From Acidimicrobiaceae bacterium (GTDB lineage Bacteria > Actinomycetota > Acidimicrobiia > Acidimicrobiales > RAAP-2), in the NCBI GenBank assembly GCA_003158855.1, contig PMLJ01000029.1:15719-79718 (forward strand): DNA of 64,000 bases, in the 5' to 3' direction. Both the position numbers and the translations under genes were made by a program. The notes beneath the pieces are model-generated. The model saw nothing but the letters and a program-made list of their open reading frames with translations. It did not search any database and was not told where the DNA came from. This document shows positions 28,387 to 37,951 of this stretch, piece after piece; the stretch's first letter is position 1; every line of letters starts with the position of its first letter.

Positions 28387-29283
28387 GTGCAAGTCTTTCT
28401 TGAATATTTGTTCGCCGGCATCAGCAACGGTGCCATCTATGCCGCCCTCGCGCTCGCGATTGTCATGGTCTTTCGTGGCACCGGCACCATCAACTTCGCT
28501 CAAGGCGAGATGGCCCTCTTCACGACTTACATTGCGTGGGGACTTACTACCAAGAACGTGCCGGTGGTCTTGTGCCTGCTCGTTGCGACAGCGGCCGGTT
28601 TCGTCCTGGGCGCGGTGACCGAGAGAGTCTTCATTCGCCCAATTGAGCGCAAGAGCCTCCTCGCCACGCTGATCGTTCTTCTAGGACTCTTTCTCGCCCT
28701 CAATTCGCTCGACGGCATTCTTTGGGGAAACCAGAACTACACAATGCCCAGCCTGTTCCCCAACTCGGTCTCGTCGTTTGTCTCGGTTGGAGGGGCACGA
28801 CTGTATTGGGCGAACCTCGGTCTGTGGATCGTCGTCGCCGTGCTGGTCGGCGCGATGTTCCAGCTTTTCAATCACACGCGACTCGGGCTCCACATGCGAG
28901 CGACCGCCTCCAACCGCGAATCAGCGGCGCTGTCGGGAATCCCCGTTGGTCGAATCCTCATGCTCGGTTGGGGCTTCTCCGCCGCGGTCGGTGCGATCGC
29001 CGGCATCTTGTTCACTCCGCTCTCACCCGACGCCCTCGGGCTCGGCGAGATGTTTCCAATACTCATCCAGGCCTCAGCGGCCGCGCTCTTCGGCGGTCTG
29101 GACTCACCCGGTGGCGCGGTGGCTGCCGGCCTGTTGATGGGAATAGTTGAAGCTCTCCTTTCCGGCTACGTGCCAGCCATCGGAGGGCAACTCCAGGAGG
29201 CGATTGCGTTCGTGGCTATCGTCCTCGTACTGCTCGTACGGCCCCAGGGGCTCTTCGGTTCAAAGGAGGTTGAGCGAGTATGA
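28387..29283 (+). CDS. livH: ABC transporter permease
   Basis: LEYLFAGISNGAIYAALALAIVMVFRGTGTINFAQGEMA; LivH-type permease. Confidence 0.92.
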   Translation: MQVFLEYLFAGISNGAIYAALALAIVMVFRGTGTINFAQGEMALFTTYIAWGLTTKNVPVVLCLLVATAAGFVLGAVTERVFIRPIERKSLLATLIVLLGLFLALNSLDGILWGNQNYTMPSLFPNSVSSFVSVGGARLYWANLGLWIVVAVLVGAMFQLFNHTRLGLHMRATASNRESAALSGIPVGRILMLGWGFSAAVGAIAGILFTPLSPDALGLGEMFPILIQASAAALFGGLDSPGGAVAAGLLMGIVEALLSGYVPAIGGQLQEAIAFVAIVLVLLVRPQGLFGSKEVERV

Positions 29284-30419
29284 CGATGCCGAGCGCACGG
29301 TCAAAAGGCTCACTGCCACTCCAGATCAACCAGGGATCGGCGACGCACCGATCCCTGCAGGGACTCGGCCTGGCGGTCCTCGTTGGGCTGGCCTTCATGG
29401 GGTCGATGACCAACTCGTTTCAAGTCGGTCTGCTGACGCAGGCCTTGATCTACGCGAGCGCCATCGCGGGACTCAACCTCGTGACCGGTTACACCGGGAT
29501 GCTGTCGATCGGCCACTCCGCCTTCTTCGGTATCGGTGCCTACACGACGGGCATCCTGGTCTCGGAACACAACTGGAATCCGCTACTGACCTTCATCGTC
29601 TCGTTCTTGATCTGCTTCGTCTTCGGTCTCATCGTCGGTCTGCCGGCGCTTCGCATTCGCGGTATCAATCTCGCTCTGGTCACTCTGGCGCTCGCCGTGG
29701 CGTTCCCCGAACTCATCGATCGATTCCCCGGGCTGACCGGGGGAACCCTCGGGCTCAACGTCAATCTCACCCAACTGCTCCCACCGCACTGGACGGGCAT
29801 CGGCATCCAGAATCGTTTCGAGTACTACTACTGGATCGCGGCTGTCGTACTCGCGCTGGTGCTCGTGCTCTGCTCCAACCTGACTCGAGGGCGAACGGGC
29901 CTGGCGATGCGTGCGACCCGAGACCGCGAAACCGCAGCCACCGCCGTAGGTATCAATTTGGCCTGGATAAAGGTGTACACCTTCGGCATCTCAGCCGCCA
30001 TCACCGGTGTCGCCGGCTCGGCCTTCGCCATGTATCTCGGTTCACTGTCAGCCGACTCATCGTTCACGCTGATCTTGTCGATCACGCTCATCACCGGACT
30101 CGTCATCGGTGGCGTCGCCACGGTGGTCGGCCCCATCGTTGGTGGGTTGGCCGTCATCTACATTCCCCACTGGACCGAGGGCCTCCGCCAAGGCCAGACT
30201 GAAGGACTGTTCTTCGGGACGATACTCATCATTCTCATGTTCGTCATGCCCGATGGGCTCATGGGCTTGCTGAAGCGCATGTCGCGCTTCGTCGTGCAAA
30301 TCAAGCCACGCGCGCCCGAGGGCCCTAGCGCCGCAAGCGAGGAACTCCTCGTCGGCAGCGATCTCAACGCCAATCCAGATTCTGAGGGGAAAGGAGACAC
30401 AACACTCGCGCTGTCGTAG
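29280..30419 (+). CDS. livM: ABC transporter permease
   Basis: ASAIAGLNLVTGYTGMLSIGHSAFFGIGAYTTGIL; LivM-type permease. Confidence 0.92.
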   Translation: MTMPSARSKGSLPLQINQGSATHRSLQGLGLAVLVGLAFMGSMTNSFQVGLLTQALIYASAIAGLNLVTGYTGMLSIGHSAFFGIGAYTTGILVSEHNWNPLLTFIVSFLICFVFGLIVGLPALRIRGINLALVTLALAVAFPELIDRFPGLTGGTLGLNVNLTQLLPPHWTGIGIQNRFEYYYWIAAVVLALVLVLCSNLTRGRTGLAMRATRDRETAATAVGINLAWIKVYTFGISAAITGVAGSAFAMYLGSLSADSSFTLILSITLITGLVIGGVATVVGPIVGGLAVIYIPHWTEGLRQGQTEGLFFGTILIILMFVMPDGLMGLLKRMSRFVVQIKPRAPEGPSAASEELLVGSDLNANPDSEGKGDTTLALS

Positions 30420-30534
30420 TCACACCGCTGTGCTCTAGCCGGGCCCGTTCTCTCCCCGTGAGAGACGGCCGCCACCCTGAATTGAAGAGGTCAAACGATC
30501 TCGAAGAAGTAGACCAAACATAGGAGGGAAGTAA

Positions 30535-31839
30535 ATGAAAGCCAAATTAACCTTAATCAGCGCATTCTTGTTCGTCATCACCTCACTGGTGTTCTCGGGG
30601 GGAGTGTCTGCAAACGCGTCGTCGTCGAGCGTGTACAAGATTAGTACGACGAACTGTCCATCAACGGCGACCAAAAAAATCACCGGTACACTCACGTTCG
30701 GCGTCTCGGGGCCGTTGTCAGGTCCCATCGCACCGTTCGTTGACCTCTACGTCCAGGGTATCAAAGACCGCTACGCCTACCAGAACGCTCAAGGGGGCAT
30801 CAACGGCGTGAATTTGGCGGTGACGGCTGAAGACGACCAGTTCAACCCGGCCATGACAAAGTCGAACGTCGACGGCTGGATTCAGTCCGGGTCCGTGCAG
30901 GCCATGACCCTCTTCGGATCGGGACCACTGGCTGCAGTCGCGGCGGACCAAAACCTCGCTTGCCTGCCATTGTTGCTGCCTTCAGCGTCGGCCGACCAGT
31001 ACCGGAACATCAAGCAGTACCCATGGACGACGCAGTTCCTCCCGTCAAACGCCGTAGAGGAGGCCGCTGAGGTGAAGTTGATCCAGGCCACGTTCCCCCA
31101 CAACAAGATCATCACAGTCGCCATCGCTGAGGATATGACCGGTTCGGGTGCCGCCTACCTGGCTGGCATGAAGGCCGCCGTTAAGGGAACGAACGTCAGA
31201 ATTAAGGCGATTGTCCCATTCAGCGATCCGGCCACCGCGGCCATCACCTTAAAGAAGGACGCGGCGAACGCCGTCTTCGGCGCGCTCGTCGTTCCCGAGT
31301 GCGTACAGCTCACGCAGGCCATGGCGAAAGTCGGTTACAAGCCCAAGCTCACGGTGCAGGCCTCGAACTGCGGGAGCGCAGCCGAGATGTTCGCACCGGC
31401 CGGTGCTGCTGCTAACGGACAGAAGCTCGTGTTCTGGGAGAAGGACCCCGGCAACCCGATCTACGCGAACGACCCGGGCTGGAAGAACTACGTGGCTGAC
31501 GCCACGTCAGTCGACGCGTCCGCGGCGGTGAACAACACCTACTACGAGACCGGGTACATGACCGCTGACATGGAGGTCAACTCCTACCTGAGCGCGGCCA
31601 AGTCGTCCGCGGGCCTCACCCAGGCGAACATCATGCAGGCGGCGCGTAACCAGAACTACCAAGAGCCGCTATTCATCAATGGCCTGAAGTGGACAATGAA
31701 CGCCAAGGAGGCCTACGGCATCATGAAGTTGCAGCCGCTCATCTACTCGTCCAAGACACAGAGCTTCAACTACGACGGCAAGATAATCGACACTTGTCCG
31801 CAGCTCCTTGGAGCCAAGAATTGTATCGGCGGCCTGTAG
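30535..31839 (+). CDS. ABC transporter substrate-binding protein (periplasmic-binding protein type 1)
   Basis: Signal peptide; ITGTLTFGVSGPLSGPIAPFVDLYVQGIKDRYAYQNAQGGINGVNLAVTAEDDQFNPA. Confidence 0.9.
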   Translation: MKAKLTLISAFLFVITSLVFSGGVSANASSSSVYKISTTNCPSTATKKITGTLTFGVSGPLSGPIAPFVDLYVQGIKDRYAYQNAQGGINGVNLAVTAEDDQFNPAMTKSNVDGWIQSGSVQAMTLFGSGPLAAVAADQNLACLPLLLPSASADQYRNIKQYPWTTQFLPSNAVEEAAEVKLIQATFPHNKIITVAIAEDMTGSGAAYLAGMKAAVKGTNVRIKAIVPFSDPATAAITLKKDAANAVFGALVVPECVQLTQAMAKVGYKPKLTVQASNCGSAAEMFAPAGAAANGQKLVFWEKDPGNPIYANDPGWKNYVADATSVDASAAVNNTYYETGYMTADMEVNSYLSAAKSSAGLTQANIMQAARNQNYQEPLFINGLKWTMNAKEAYGIMKLQPLIYSSKTQSFNYDGKIIDTCPQLLGAKNCIGGL

Positions 31840-31880
31840 ACCAGTAGTGCCAATGCAACACCGCAACATCAAGAAGTGCA

Positions 31881-31922
31881 TCACACCAAGAGGAGTCGCT
31901 GCGGCGACTCCTCTTGGTGTGA
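31881..31922. terminator. Perfect 19-bp hairpin (terminator-like, no obvious U tract)
   Basis: TCACACCAAGAGGAGTCGC-TGCG-GCGACTCCTCTTGGTGTGA downstream of the substrate-binding protein gene. Confidence 0.6.
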
Positions 31923-31959
31923 ATGGTGCAGGTTGACTGAAACCAAATAGGGAGATTGA

Positions 31960-33009
31960 ATGACGTATCGAGTGATCGTCTGGGCCACCGGGGCCATTGG
32001 CAAGACCTGTCTGCGCGCCGTCCTCCAGCGACCCGACCTCGAACTCGTCGGACTCTTCGTCTACAGCGAGCGAAAAGAGGGCGTCGACGCGGGAACGATT
32101 GCGCGCTTAGCCGAGACCGGTGTGCTCGCGACAAGAAGCCGCGAGGAGATCTTGGCAATCGACGCCGACCTCGTGATCCACACGGCCCGGCTCCAGGTGC
32201 CCTACGAGACACACGACGACGACATCATCGCCCTGTTGCGATCGGGCAAGAACGTGATCACTACGGCTGGTAATCACTACCCGCAGGCTCACGGCGCCGA
32301 GCGCGCCCGACGTTTCGACGACGCCTGTCATGAAGGCAACTCGACGCTCTACGGCGTGGGAATGAACCCGGGGTTCCTACTGGAGCGAATGGTCCTGGGT
32401 CTGACCGGACTCTGTGTCGAACTCGAAGCGGTCGAGGTCGAAGAGCTTCTCGACGCATCAACGATGCCCGATCCGGACTTCGTCTTCAACGTCATGGGCA
32501 TGGGCAGCGACATTGGCGAGGTGGATCTGTTCACAGGCGCACTTCCACATCTGTACGACCAACTCTACGGCGAAGCCATCCAGTTCTTCGGTGATCGAGC
32601 GGGCGTCACCTTTGATCAGATCGAGTCCGACCATCGAGTCTTGCCCGCTGAACGCGACCTCCACGTCAGTGCGGGGGTCATCGCGAAGGGGACCATCGCC
32701 GCAACCGAATGGCGCTGGCACGGGATCGTCGACGGTCAACGATTCGTGACCCTTTCTGTCATTTGGACAATGGATCCGACGATGGAGACCTACCGTGGAC
32801 GCGATCACTGGAGCGTTGAGATACATGGAAAGCCTGATCTCCATCTCACGCTGAACATGTCCGATCCAAAGGAAAGCCCCTTCAAGACCAAGGCCGGTCA
32901 GTACATCACCGCCGGGCCCGTCATGAACGCCATCCACGACGTCGTCGTCGCCCGGCCGGGGATATTCTCACCTCCAGTCTTCGCGCCGTATCGACGGCCC
33001 CGCGACTAG
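31960..33009 (+). CDS. DapB/2,4-diaminopentanoate dehydrogenase-like NAD(P)-binding protein
   Basis: RVIVWATGAIGKTCLRAVLQRPDLELVGLFVYSERKEGVDAG; GNHYPQAHG. Confidence 0.8.
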   Translation: MTYRVIVWATGAIGKTCLRAVLQRPDLELVGLFVYSERKEGVDAGTIARLAETGVLATRSREEILAIDADLVIHTARLQVPYETHDDDIIALLRSGKNVITTAGNHYPQAHGAERARRFDDACHEGNSTLYGVGMNPGFLLERMVLGLTGLCVELEAVEVEELLDASTMPDPDFVFNVMGMGSDIGEVDLFTGALPHLYDQLYGEAIQFFGDRAGVTFDQIESDHRVLPAERDLHVSAGVIAKGTIAATEWRWHGIVDGQRFVTLSVIWTMDPTMETYRGRDHWSVEIHGKPDLHLTLNMSDPKESPFKTKAGQYITAGPVMNAIHDVVVARPGIFSPPVFAPYRRPRD

Positions 33010-33944
33010 AGGACGAACCCTCCCACGCCAACCTGCTTTCGAGTCAACTCGTGATCGCACACCGAGCAGTAGAGCGTCGGGATGAGGTCACTCTTGCACT
33101 CCATGTGGGTGAAAATCAACGCCGGACCTTCGGGCGATCTGAACCATTGATCGCCCCAGTAGATAAGGGTTATCACCAACGGGAAGAGCGCGTTGCCCTT
33201 CGGGCTCAGTCGATACTCGCGTCGGCTGGAGCCCTTTGCAGGGGTCGTTCTTTGTAGTACTCCGATGTCGCAGAACGTCTTCAATCGGTCCGCCACGATC
33301 AACGGTGGTGCGGTCATCAACTGGAGGAAGTCGGTGAATCTGCTCGCACCGAAGAAAACCAAGGCGAGCGCGGTCGCGGACCATCGATTACCGATCATGG
33401 CGATGGTCTCAGAATAGAGACCAATGCCGCCGTTGTCGGGCGTCACACTGCGCCGTCTCGTTGTCGCCCTCGGTACGGACCGCTCGAACGAACCGCTCGG
33501 CCCGAACGCTCCTCGAACGTCCTTCACGGAGGCTGGCTTCATGCACTTTCCACACTTCAGTATCGGCGACGCTTCGTTCCCGCACTCGAGGTGCACCATT
33601 GGCGGCAAGGGAACTGGACGGTCGCTCACCCACTGCGACTCCCAGTCCCAGATCGTGAGCAGGACCTGCCAAAGGTCCTTCCCGCATTCTGTCAAGCGAT
33701 ACTCGTAACGGAGCGGTCGCTTCTGGTACGGCACGCGAACGAAGATGCCCGCATCGATGAGCCCATTGAGGCGAGAGGACAAGACCGAGTTTGCAATTCC
33801 CAGTTGGTCGTGCCAGTCCTTGTAGCGACGAGCCCCTAGGAAAGCCAGGCGGATAATGAGGAGGTTCCACTCGTCTCCGAGGAGTCCCAACGCCACGGCG
33901 ACCGAATTCTCGCCTCCTTCAGAGGTCTCACCAGATAAGAACAC
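33006..33944 (-). CDS. Tandem HxlR-family regulator (two wHTH domains in one chain)
   Basis: LGLLGDEWNLLIIRLAFLGARRYKDWHDQLGIANSVLSSRLNGLIDAGIF and IAMIGNRWSATALALVFFGASRFTDFLQLMTAPPLIVADRLKTFCDIGVL, each followed by a Cys-rich tail. Confidence 0.85.
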   Translation of the reverse strand: MFLSGETSEGGENSVAVALGLLGDEWNLLIIRLAFLGARRYKDWHDQLGIANSVLSSRLNGLIDAGIFVRVPYQKRPLRYEYRLTECGKDLWQVLLTIWDWESQWVSDRPVPLPPMVHLECGNEASPILKCGKCMKPASVKDVRGAFGPSGSFERSVPRATTRRRSVTPDNGGIGLYSETIAMIGNRWSATALALVFFGASRFTDFLQLMTAPPLIVADRLKTFCDIGVLQRTTPAKGSSRREYRLSPKGNALFPLVITLIYWGDQWFRSPEGPALIFTHMECKSDLIPTLYCSVCDHELTRKQVGVGGFVL

Positions 33945-34318
33945 CGACGTTACCGGTACTCATTCGTGCTCGCCATGGCGCAACGTGCATCCAACGCCAT
34001 TGACGTGCCGATCATCGGTCCAACCCTACTACCGGGACACCCAGATGGTGTAGTGCATCACTTCGCCGCGGTGTCGCAAACATGATTGTCGTTGATGAAA
34101 TTGACCACGACCTGTGGCTGCTTCTCGCGACGACACGGGTGAGTGCCGGTTCCAGCGAGAAGTGCCTCTCAACACCGTGGGCATCGACACGACAACTCCT
34201 CGCATGGTTATGAGCCATCAGCTTCGGATCGTCCAGCGTGAAGTGTCGCGCGGTTCAAGCCCACGACCGAGAAACTGACGCCGCGAATTGTCTCACAGGG
34301 CCTGATCGCACGTCATGC

Positions 34319-35797
34319 CTACCAACCCGCAAGGTTGGTGCCCTGAGCCCAGCAGCTATGAGTGCCGCTCGACAAGCGCTCGGGCAGACGCACCTTCGCC
34401 ACCGGGCCCGCCGCAACATCGGCGCCGTCGTAGACCACACATTCGGACAAGTCTCGATTCATGTCAACCGTGTAGGTCACGAGATACACGTCGTCTTCAC
34501 CGAGTCCACCGACCTTCGGGGCGACTCCAATCTCGCTGCAGTAGACGCCCTCGTCGAGATTCACCCGAACCTCATTGCCGGTCAGAGTGTCATGCTTGAC
34601 GAATCCGTTGAACAGAAACCAGCCGGGCCGATTCGTCGCGGCGTACACGAAGCGCGAAGGCCGTCCGGCAAAGTTGGCGTTGATGGCTCCGAACTCGCTG
34701 CAGGTCGCGGTCAGGTCCTCTTCCTTCACGATGCCCGTCACCAGATTCATCCGCCAACGGTGCAGCCGAGTCTCCAGCATGTCCTGGGCCAAGAAGCGCA
34801 ACATCCGTGACGGTGGTCCTTCGGGACTTGGATTCTTGGGCTCTGGGCAACCCTGGAAGAAGCCCTCCACGACAATGTCGTCGCCGTCTTCCCAGGCGTT
34901 CGTCCAGTGCAGCACGTACGTGGGATCGAATTCGAACCACTTGATCGTCGCGGAATCACCTCGTCGTGGGATCACGCCCAGTCTCGACGGCAGATCCCGG
35001 TGGAGTCGCGACACGTAGTGACCCTGTTTGATCAGGTCCGGCTCCCAAAACAAGGGAAGGTCATTCAGAATCGCGTAGTTCTCCGTGAAGGTCATGTCGT
35101 GGGGAAGACGCGCGCCAGGGATCTCGATGGGCACGTAGTGCACCAAGTGACGCGCGGCGTCGACAACCCCGTAGTGCAGGAGCGGTGCTTTGGTCGAGTA
35201 GTTGAAGAACAGAAGCTCGCCCGTTCGTTCATCGACCTTGGTGTGCGCTGACACGCCCACATCCGACGGGAAAGCACCACCCCACGACTCCTTGCCGAGA
35301 TCATCGAGTGTCAGCGGGTCGAGTCGGTAGAGGTCGCCACACTGCCAAAAACTCGTAACGGCCACTCCGGCATGCACCACGACGTCGGTCGAGGAGGCGT
35401 CCTTCAACAAACCGCGCGCACCCCATCCGTCCCTTCGTATCGAGAGCGCCGGACTCTCGGCGATACCCGCCCACAGTGGTCCGCCCGCGGCTCGTTCAGC
35501 ACGAAAACCATCGGTCTTGACGAACCGATTCCGATACGTCGCCTTGCCATCGCGAAACGACGTCATGTGGATCATGCCGTCACCGTCAAAGGGGTGGTAG
35601 CGCACCAACGCAGGGTGCACCGGGTTCTCGGTATTTCGTAGGTAGGCGCCGTACAAGTCAGCGGGCAACTCCCCTTCTACGTCGAGGTCCTCGGCGTCGA
35701 ATTCGCGAGTCTGGGGTCGCCAAGGCCCGGTTCGATAGGGATGATCATCGTCCTCGGGCAAAGTCGACAACGTGGTTGCAAACACTGAAATGTCCAT
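34319..35797 (-). CDS. Carotenoid/stilbene cleavage oxygenase (RPE65 family)
   Basis: VEGELPADLYGAYLRNTENPVHPALVRYHPFDGDGMIHMTSFRDGKATYRNRFVKTDGF; RLPHDMTFTENYAILNDLPL; SSGTHSCW. Confidence 0.92.
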   Translation of the reverse strand: MDISVFATTLSTLPEDDDHPYRTGPWRPQTREFDAEDLDVEGELPADLYGAYLRNTENPVHPALVRYHPFDGDGMIHMTSFRDGKATYRNRFVKTDGFRAERAAGGPLWAGIAESPALSIRRDGWGARGLLKDASSTDVVVHAGVAVTSFWQCGDLYRLDPLTLDDLGKESWGGAFPSDVGVSAHTKVDERTGELLFFNYSTKAPLLHYGVVDAARHLVHYVPIEIPGARLPHDMTFTENYAILNDLPLFWEPDLIKQGHYVSRLHRDLPSRLGVIPRRGDSATIKWFEFDPTYVLHWTNAWEDGDDIVVEGFFQGCPEPKNPSPEGPPSRMLRFLAQDMLETRLHRWRMNLVTGIVKEEDLTATCSEFGAINANFAGRPSRFVYAATNRPGWFLFNGFVKHDTLTGNEVRVNLDEGVYCSEIGVAPKVGGLGEDDVYLVTYTVDMNRDLSECVVYDGADVAAGPVAKVRLPERLSSGTHSCWAQGTNLAGW

Positions 35798-35848
35798 TGT
35801 TCGATGTTCCTTTCTGACGAGGACTTGGTGCCTCGACTGAAATCGAGC

Positions 35849-37072
35849 TCAGTCTTCGCCGCCAACGACAAAACTCACGGTCGTCGTCAAACTGCCTCCG
35901 ATGTTCAAGGTCGCAAACCGCTTGGCACCTTCGACCTGGCAGTCTTGCGCGCGGCTGGTCACCTGACGAGAGGCGTCGTGCAACATCCGCACACCCGTCG
36001 CACCCACCGGGTGACCAATCCCGATGAGGCCACCGCTCGGGTTGATCGGGATCGTGCCATTCTTCTCGAGATCACCATTCTCGATCGCCTTCCAACTCTC
36101 GCCCGGGCCAGTGATCCCGAAGTGGTCGATCGCTACGTACTCCGACATTGAGAAACAGTCATGAACCTCGATGCCATCGAGTTCGTGAACGTCGGTGATT
36201 CCAGCTCTTTCGAGTGCCTGACTCGCCACCTGGCGAACGTGGGGGAACACGTGAGTCTTGTTGCGGCTTCGCACCAGCTTCTGCTCGAGCGAAAGGCCCG
36301 CCGTGGCGTGTGCCCAACCCAGAATGCGCGCCGCACTCCGCCTCGACTTCGTCGCGTCTCTGAATCGATCTGAGACCAGCAGCACGCCCGCGCCACCATC
36401 GGTCACCTGACTGCAGTCGGTTCGCCGCAGTCGGCCCTCCACGATCGGGTTCTCCGTGTCACTGTCACTGAAACTGGCGTCGGTGAATTTCCATTCACGA
36501 GTTTGGGCGAGTGGATTGGACTTCGCGTTGCGAGTGTTCAGCTCGGCAATGGCGTGAAGATGCTCGTCGTTGAGCCCGTAGCGACGCTGGTACTCGTCCC
36601 CGATCTGGCTGAACATGTACGGCCACATGAACTTGGCGTCGCCACCCTCATGCCCGACCCACGCAGCCGCGCCGAGGTGACGGGGCGCATCGGCGCCCGG
36701 CACATTGCGCTCCTGCTCAATCCCGAGCACCAGCACGCAGTCGTAGCGACCAGCCTCAATTTCGGCCATGGCCGCCAGGACCGCGATCGAACCCGAGGCG
36801 CACGCTGCCTCGTGCCTCGCCGCCGGGAGACCCCAGAACCGATCGTCGATAGTGGCCGGCATCGCCCCCAATTGGCCCTGACCGTTGAAGAGTTGGCCGA
36901 AGGCGTTGCCAACATGGATGGATTGGACCTCGCCGGCGTCCAGTTGCGCGTCCTCGAGGGTGCCGTCGACGATCTCGGCTACGAGATCGGACACCTCAAG
37001 ACCTTCACGCAGCAAATTCCTGGAGAAGTCTGATTGATAACTGCCCGCTATCCACACGCCGTTCGATCCCAT
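35849..37072 (-). CDS. Thiolase-family protein (acetyl-CoA acetyltransferase-like)
   Basis: HVGNAFGQLFNGQGQLGAMP; AACASGSIAVLAAMAEIEAG; NPSGGLIGIGHPVGATGVRML. Confidence 0.9.
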   Translation of the reverse strand: MGSNGVWIAGSYQSDFSRNLLREGLEVSDLVAEIVDGTLEDAQLDAGEVQSIHVGNAFGQLFNGQGQLGAMPATIDDRFWGLPAARHEAACASGSIAVLAAMAEIEAGRYDCVLVLGIEQERNVPGADAPRHLGAAAWVGHEGGDAKFMWPYMFSQIGDEYQRRYGLNDEHLHAIAELNTRNAKSNPLAQTREWKFTDASFSDSDTENPIVEGRLRRTDCSQVTDGGAGVLLVSDRFRDATKSRRSAARILGWAHATAGLSLEQKLVRSRNKTHVFPHVRQVASQALERAGITDVHELDGIEVHDCFSMSEYVAIDHFGITGPGESWKAIENGDLEKNGTIPINPSGGLIGIGHPVGATGVRMLHDASRQVTSRAQDCQVEGAKRFATLNIGGSLTTTVSFVVGGED

Positions 37073-37098
37073 AACCCACCTTCAAATTAGTCACTAAT

Positions 37099-37116
37099 TC
37101 TACAATAACAAGAGTC
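37099..37116 (+). promoter_or_regulatory. Island motif copy TCTACAATAACAAGAGTC (degenerate)
   Basis: Upstream of the 37072 thiolase start. Confidence 0.45.
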
Positions 37117-37154
37117 ACTATTAAACCGCTCAAAACCCTCCCCCCTCGAGGTGC

Positions 37155-37682
37155 CTAGCGGCGAAAGACCGGATCGTCAGGGAATTTCAAGCCATGTCGC
37201 ATCCGGGTCACGTCAGGGGTCAGGTAACCCCGAACCCAGGTCTCGTTGGTCGGAACGTCCAGGTTCCACTCCCACAGGAGCTGGCGGTGGACAATGCCCC
37301 ACTTGCCGTCACGACGCTCCATGCGGTCCACAATCCGGGCACCCACGAAGCAGTCGAACCGCTCACCTTCGCTCTTCACGCGTGCAAACGTCGTGGCGTA
37401 TGATTCAACGTGGGCTACGTCGCCATCGAGTTCGATCAGGACATTGCTCAACACGTGACTCGTGAGGCTCTTTGGATGGGTCACGCTCCCGGCGATATTT
37501 TCGATGTACTGCTCGGCCGGGCCCTCCCAAAGGCCACCATGGTCCTCGGTGGCCCCGTCCAGGTAGCACGAGCGCAACGTCTCGATGTCACCTCGGTCCA
37601 CCGAACGGAAGTACTTCGTGAGCACCTCGGTGATGGCCTGCTTGTCCAGGAGCTCCAGGATCTGATCGTCTCGATCCGGCAT
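37155..37682 (-). CDS. SnoaL/NTF2-like polyketide-cyclase-fold protein
   Basis: ILELLDKQAITEVLTKYFRSVDRGDIETLRSCYLDGATEDHGG...RRDGKWGIVHRQLLWEW. Confidence 0.85.
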   Translation of the reverse strand: MPDRDDQILELLDKQAITEVLTKYFRSVDRGDIETLRSCYLDGATEDHGGLWEGPAEQYIENIAGSVTHPKSLTSHVLSNVLIELDGDVAHVESYATTFARVKSEGERFDCFVGARIVDRMERRDGKWGIVHRQLLWEWNLDVPTNETWVRGYLTPDVTRMRHGLKFPDDPVFRR

Positions 37683-37750
37683 GTCAACCCACTTTCTCGG
37701 TGCGCCACGAAATGCGAGGGCGCGTTCAGTTCCCCGCTGCCTCTTCAGTA

Positions 37751-37768
37751 ACTACAGTTAGAAGAGTT
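37751..37768 (+). promoter_or_regulatory. Island motif copy ACTACAGTTAGAAGAGTT
   Basis: Upstream of the 37682 start; core TAACTACAGTTA is a near-palindrome. Confidence 0.55.
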
Positions 37769-37850
37769 ACGAATCGAGTCTATCCTCGTCGGTCGCCCGC
37801 CCGCTCGTGAATTTGTAGTTCAAGTTGGCGGAAAATTAATTTCTCTGAGC

Positions 37851-37867
37851 CTGCCCGTCACCTGCCC
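37851..37867 (+). repeat. Two CTGCCC repeats with 11-bp period (putative arm site)
   Basis: CTGCCCGTCACCTGCCC; GCCC at 37853 and 37864, 99 and 88 bp before the core at 37952. Confidence 0.45.
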
Positions 37868-37951
37868 AACTTGGGTGACTCTTACTCACGCAGTTTCAAC
37901 AATACCTTTTAATCAGGTAGAACATGAAGGAGTGATCTCACGGGTCTCTTC

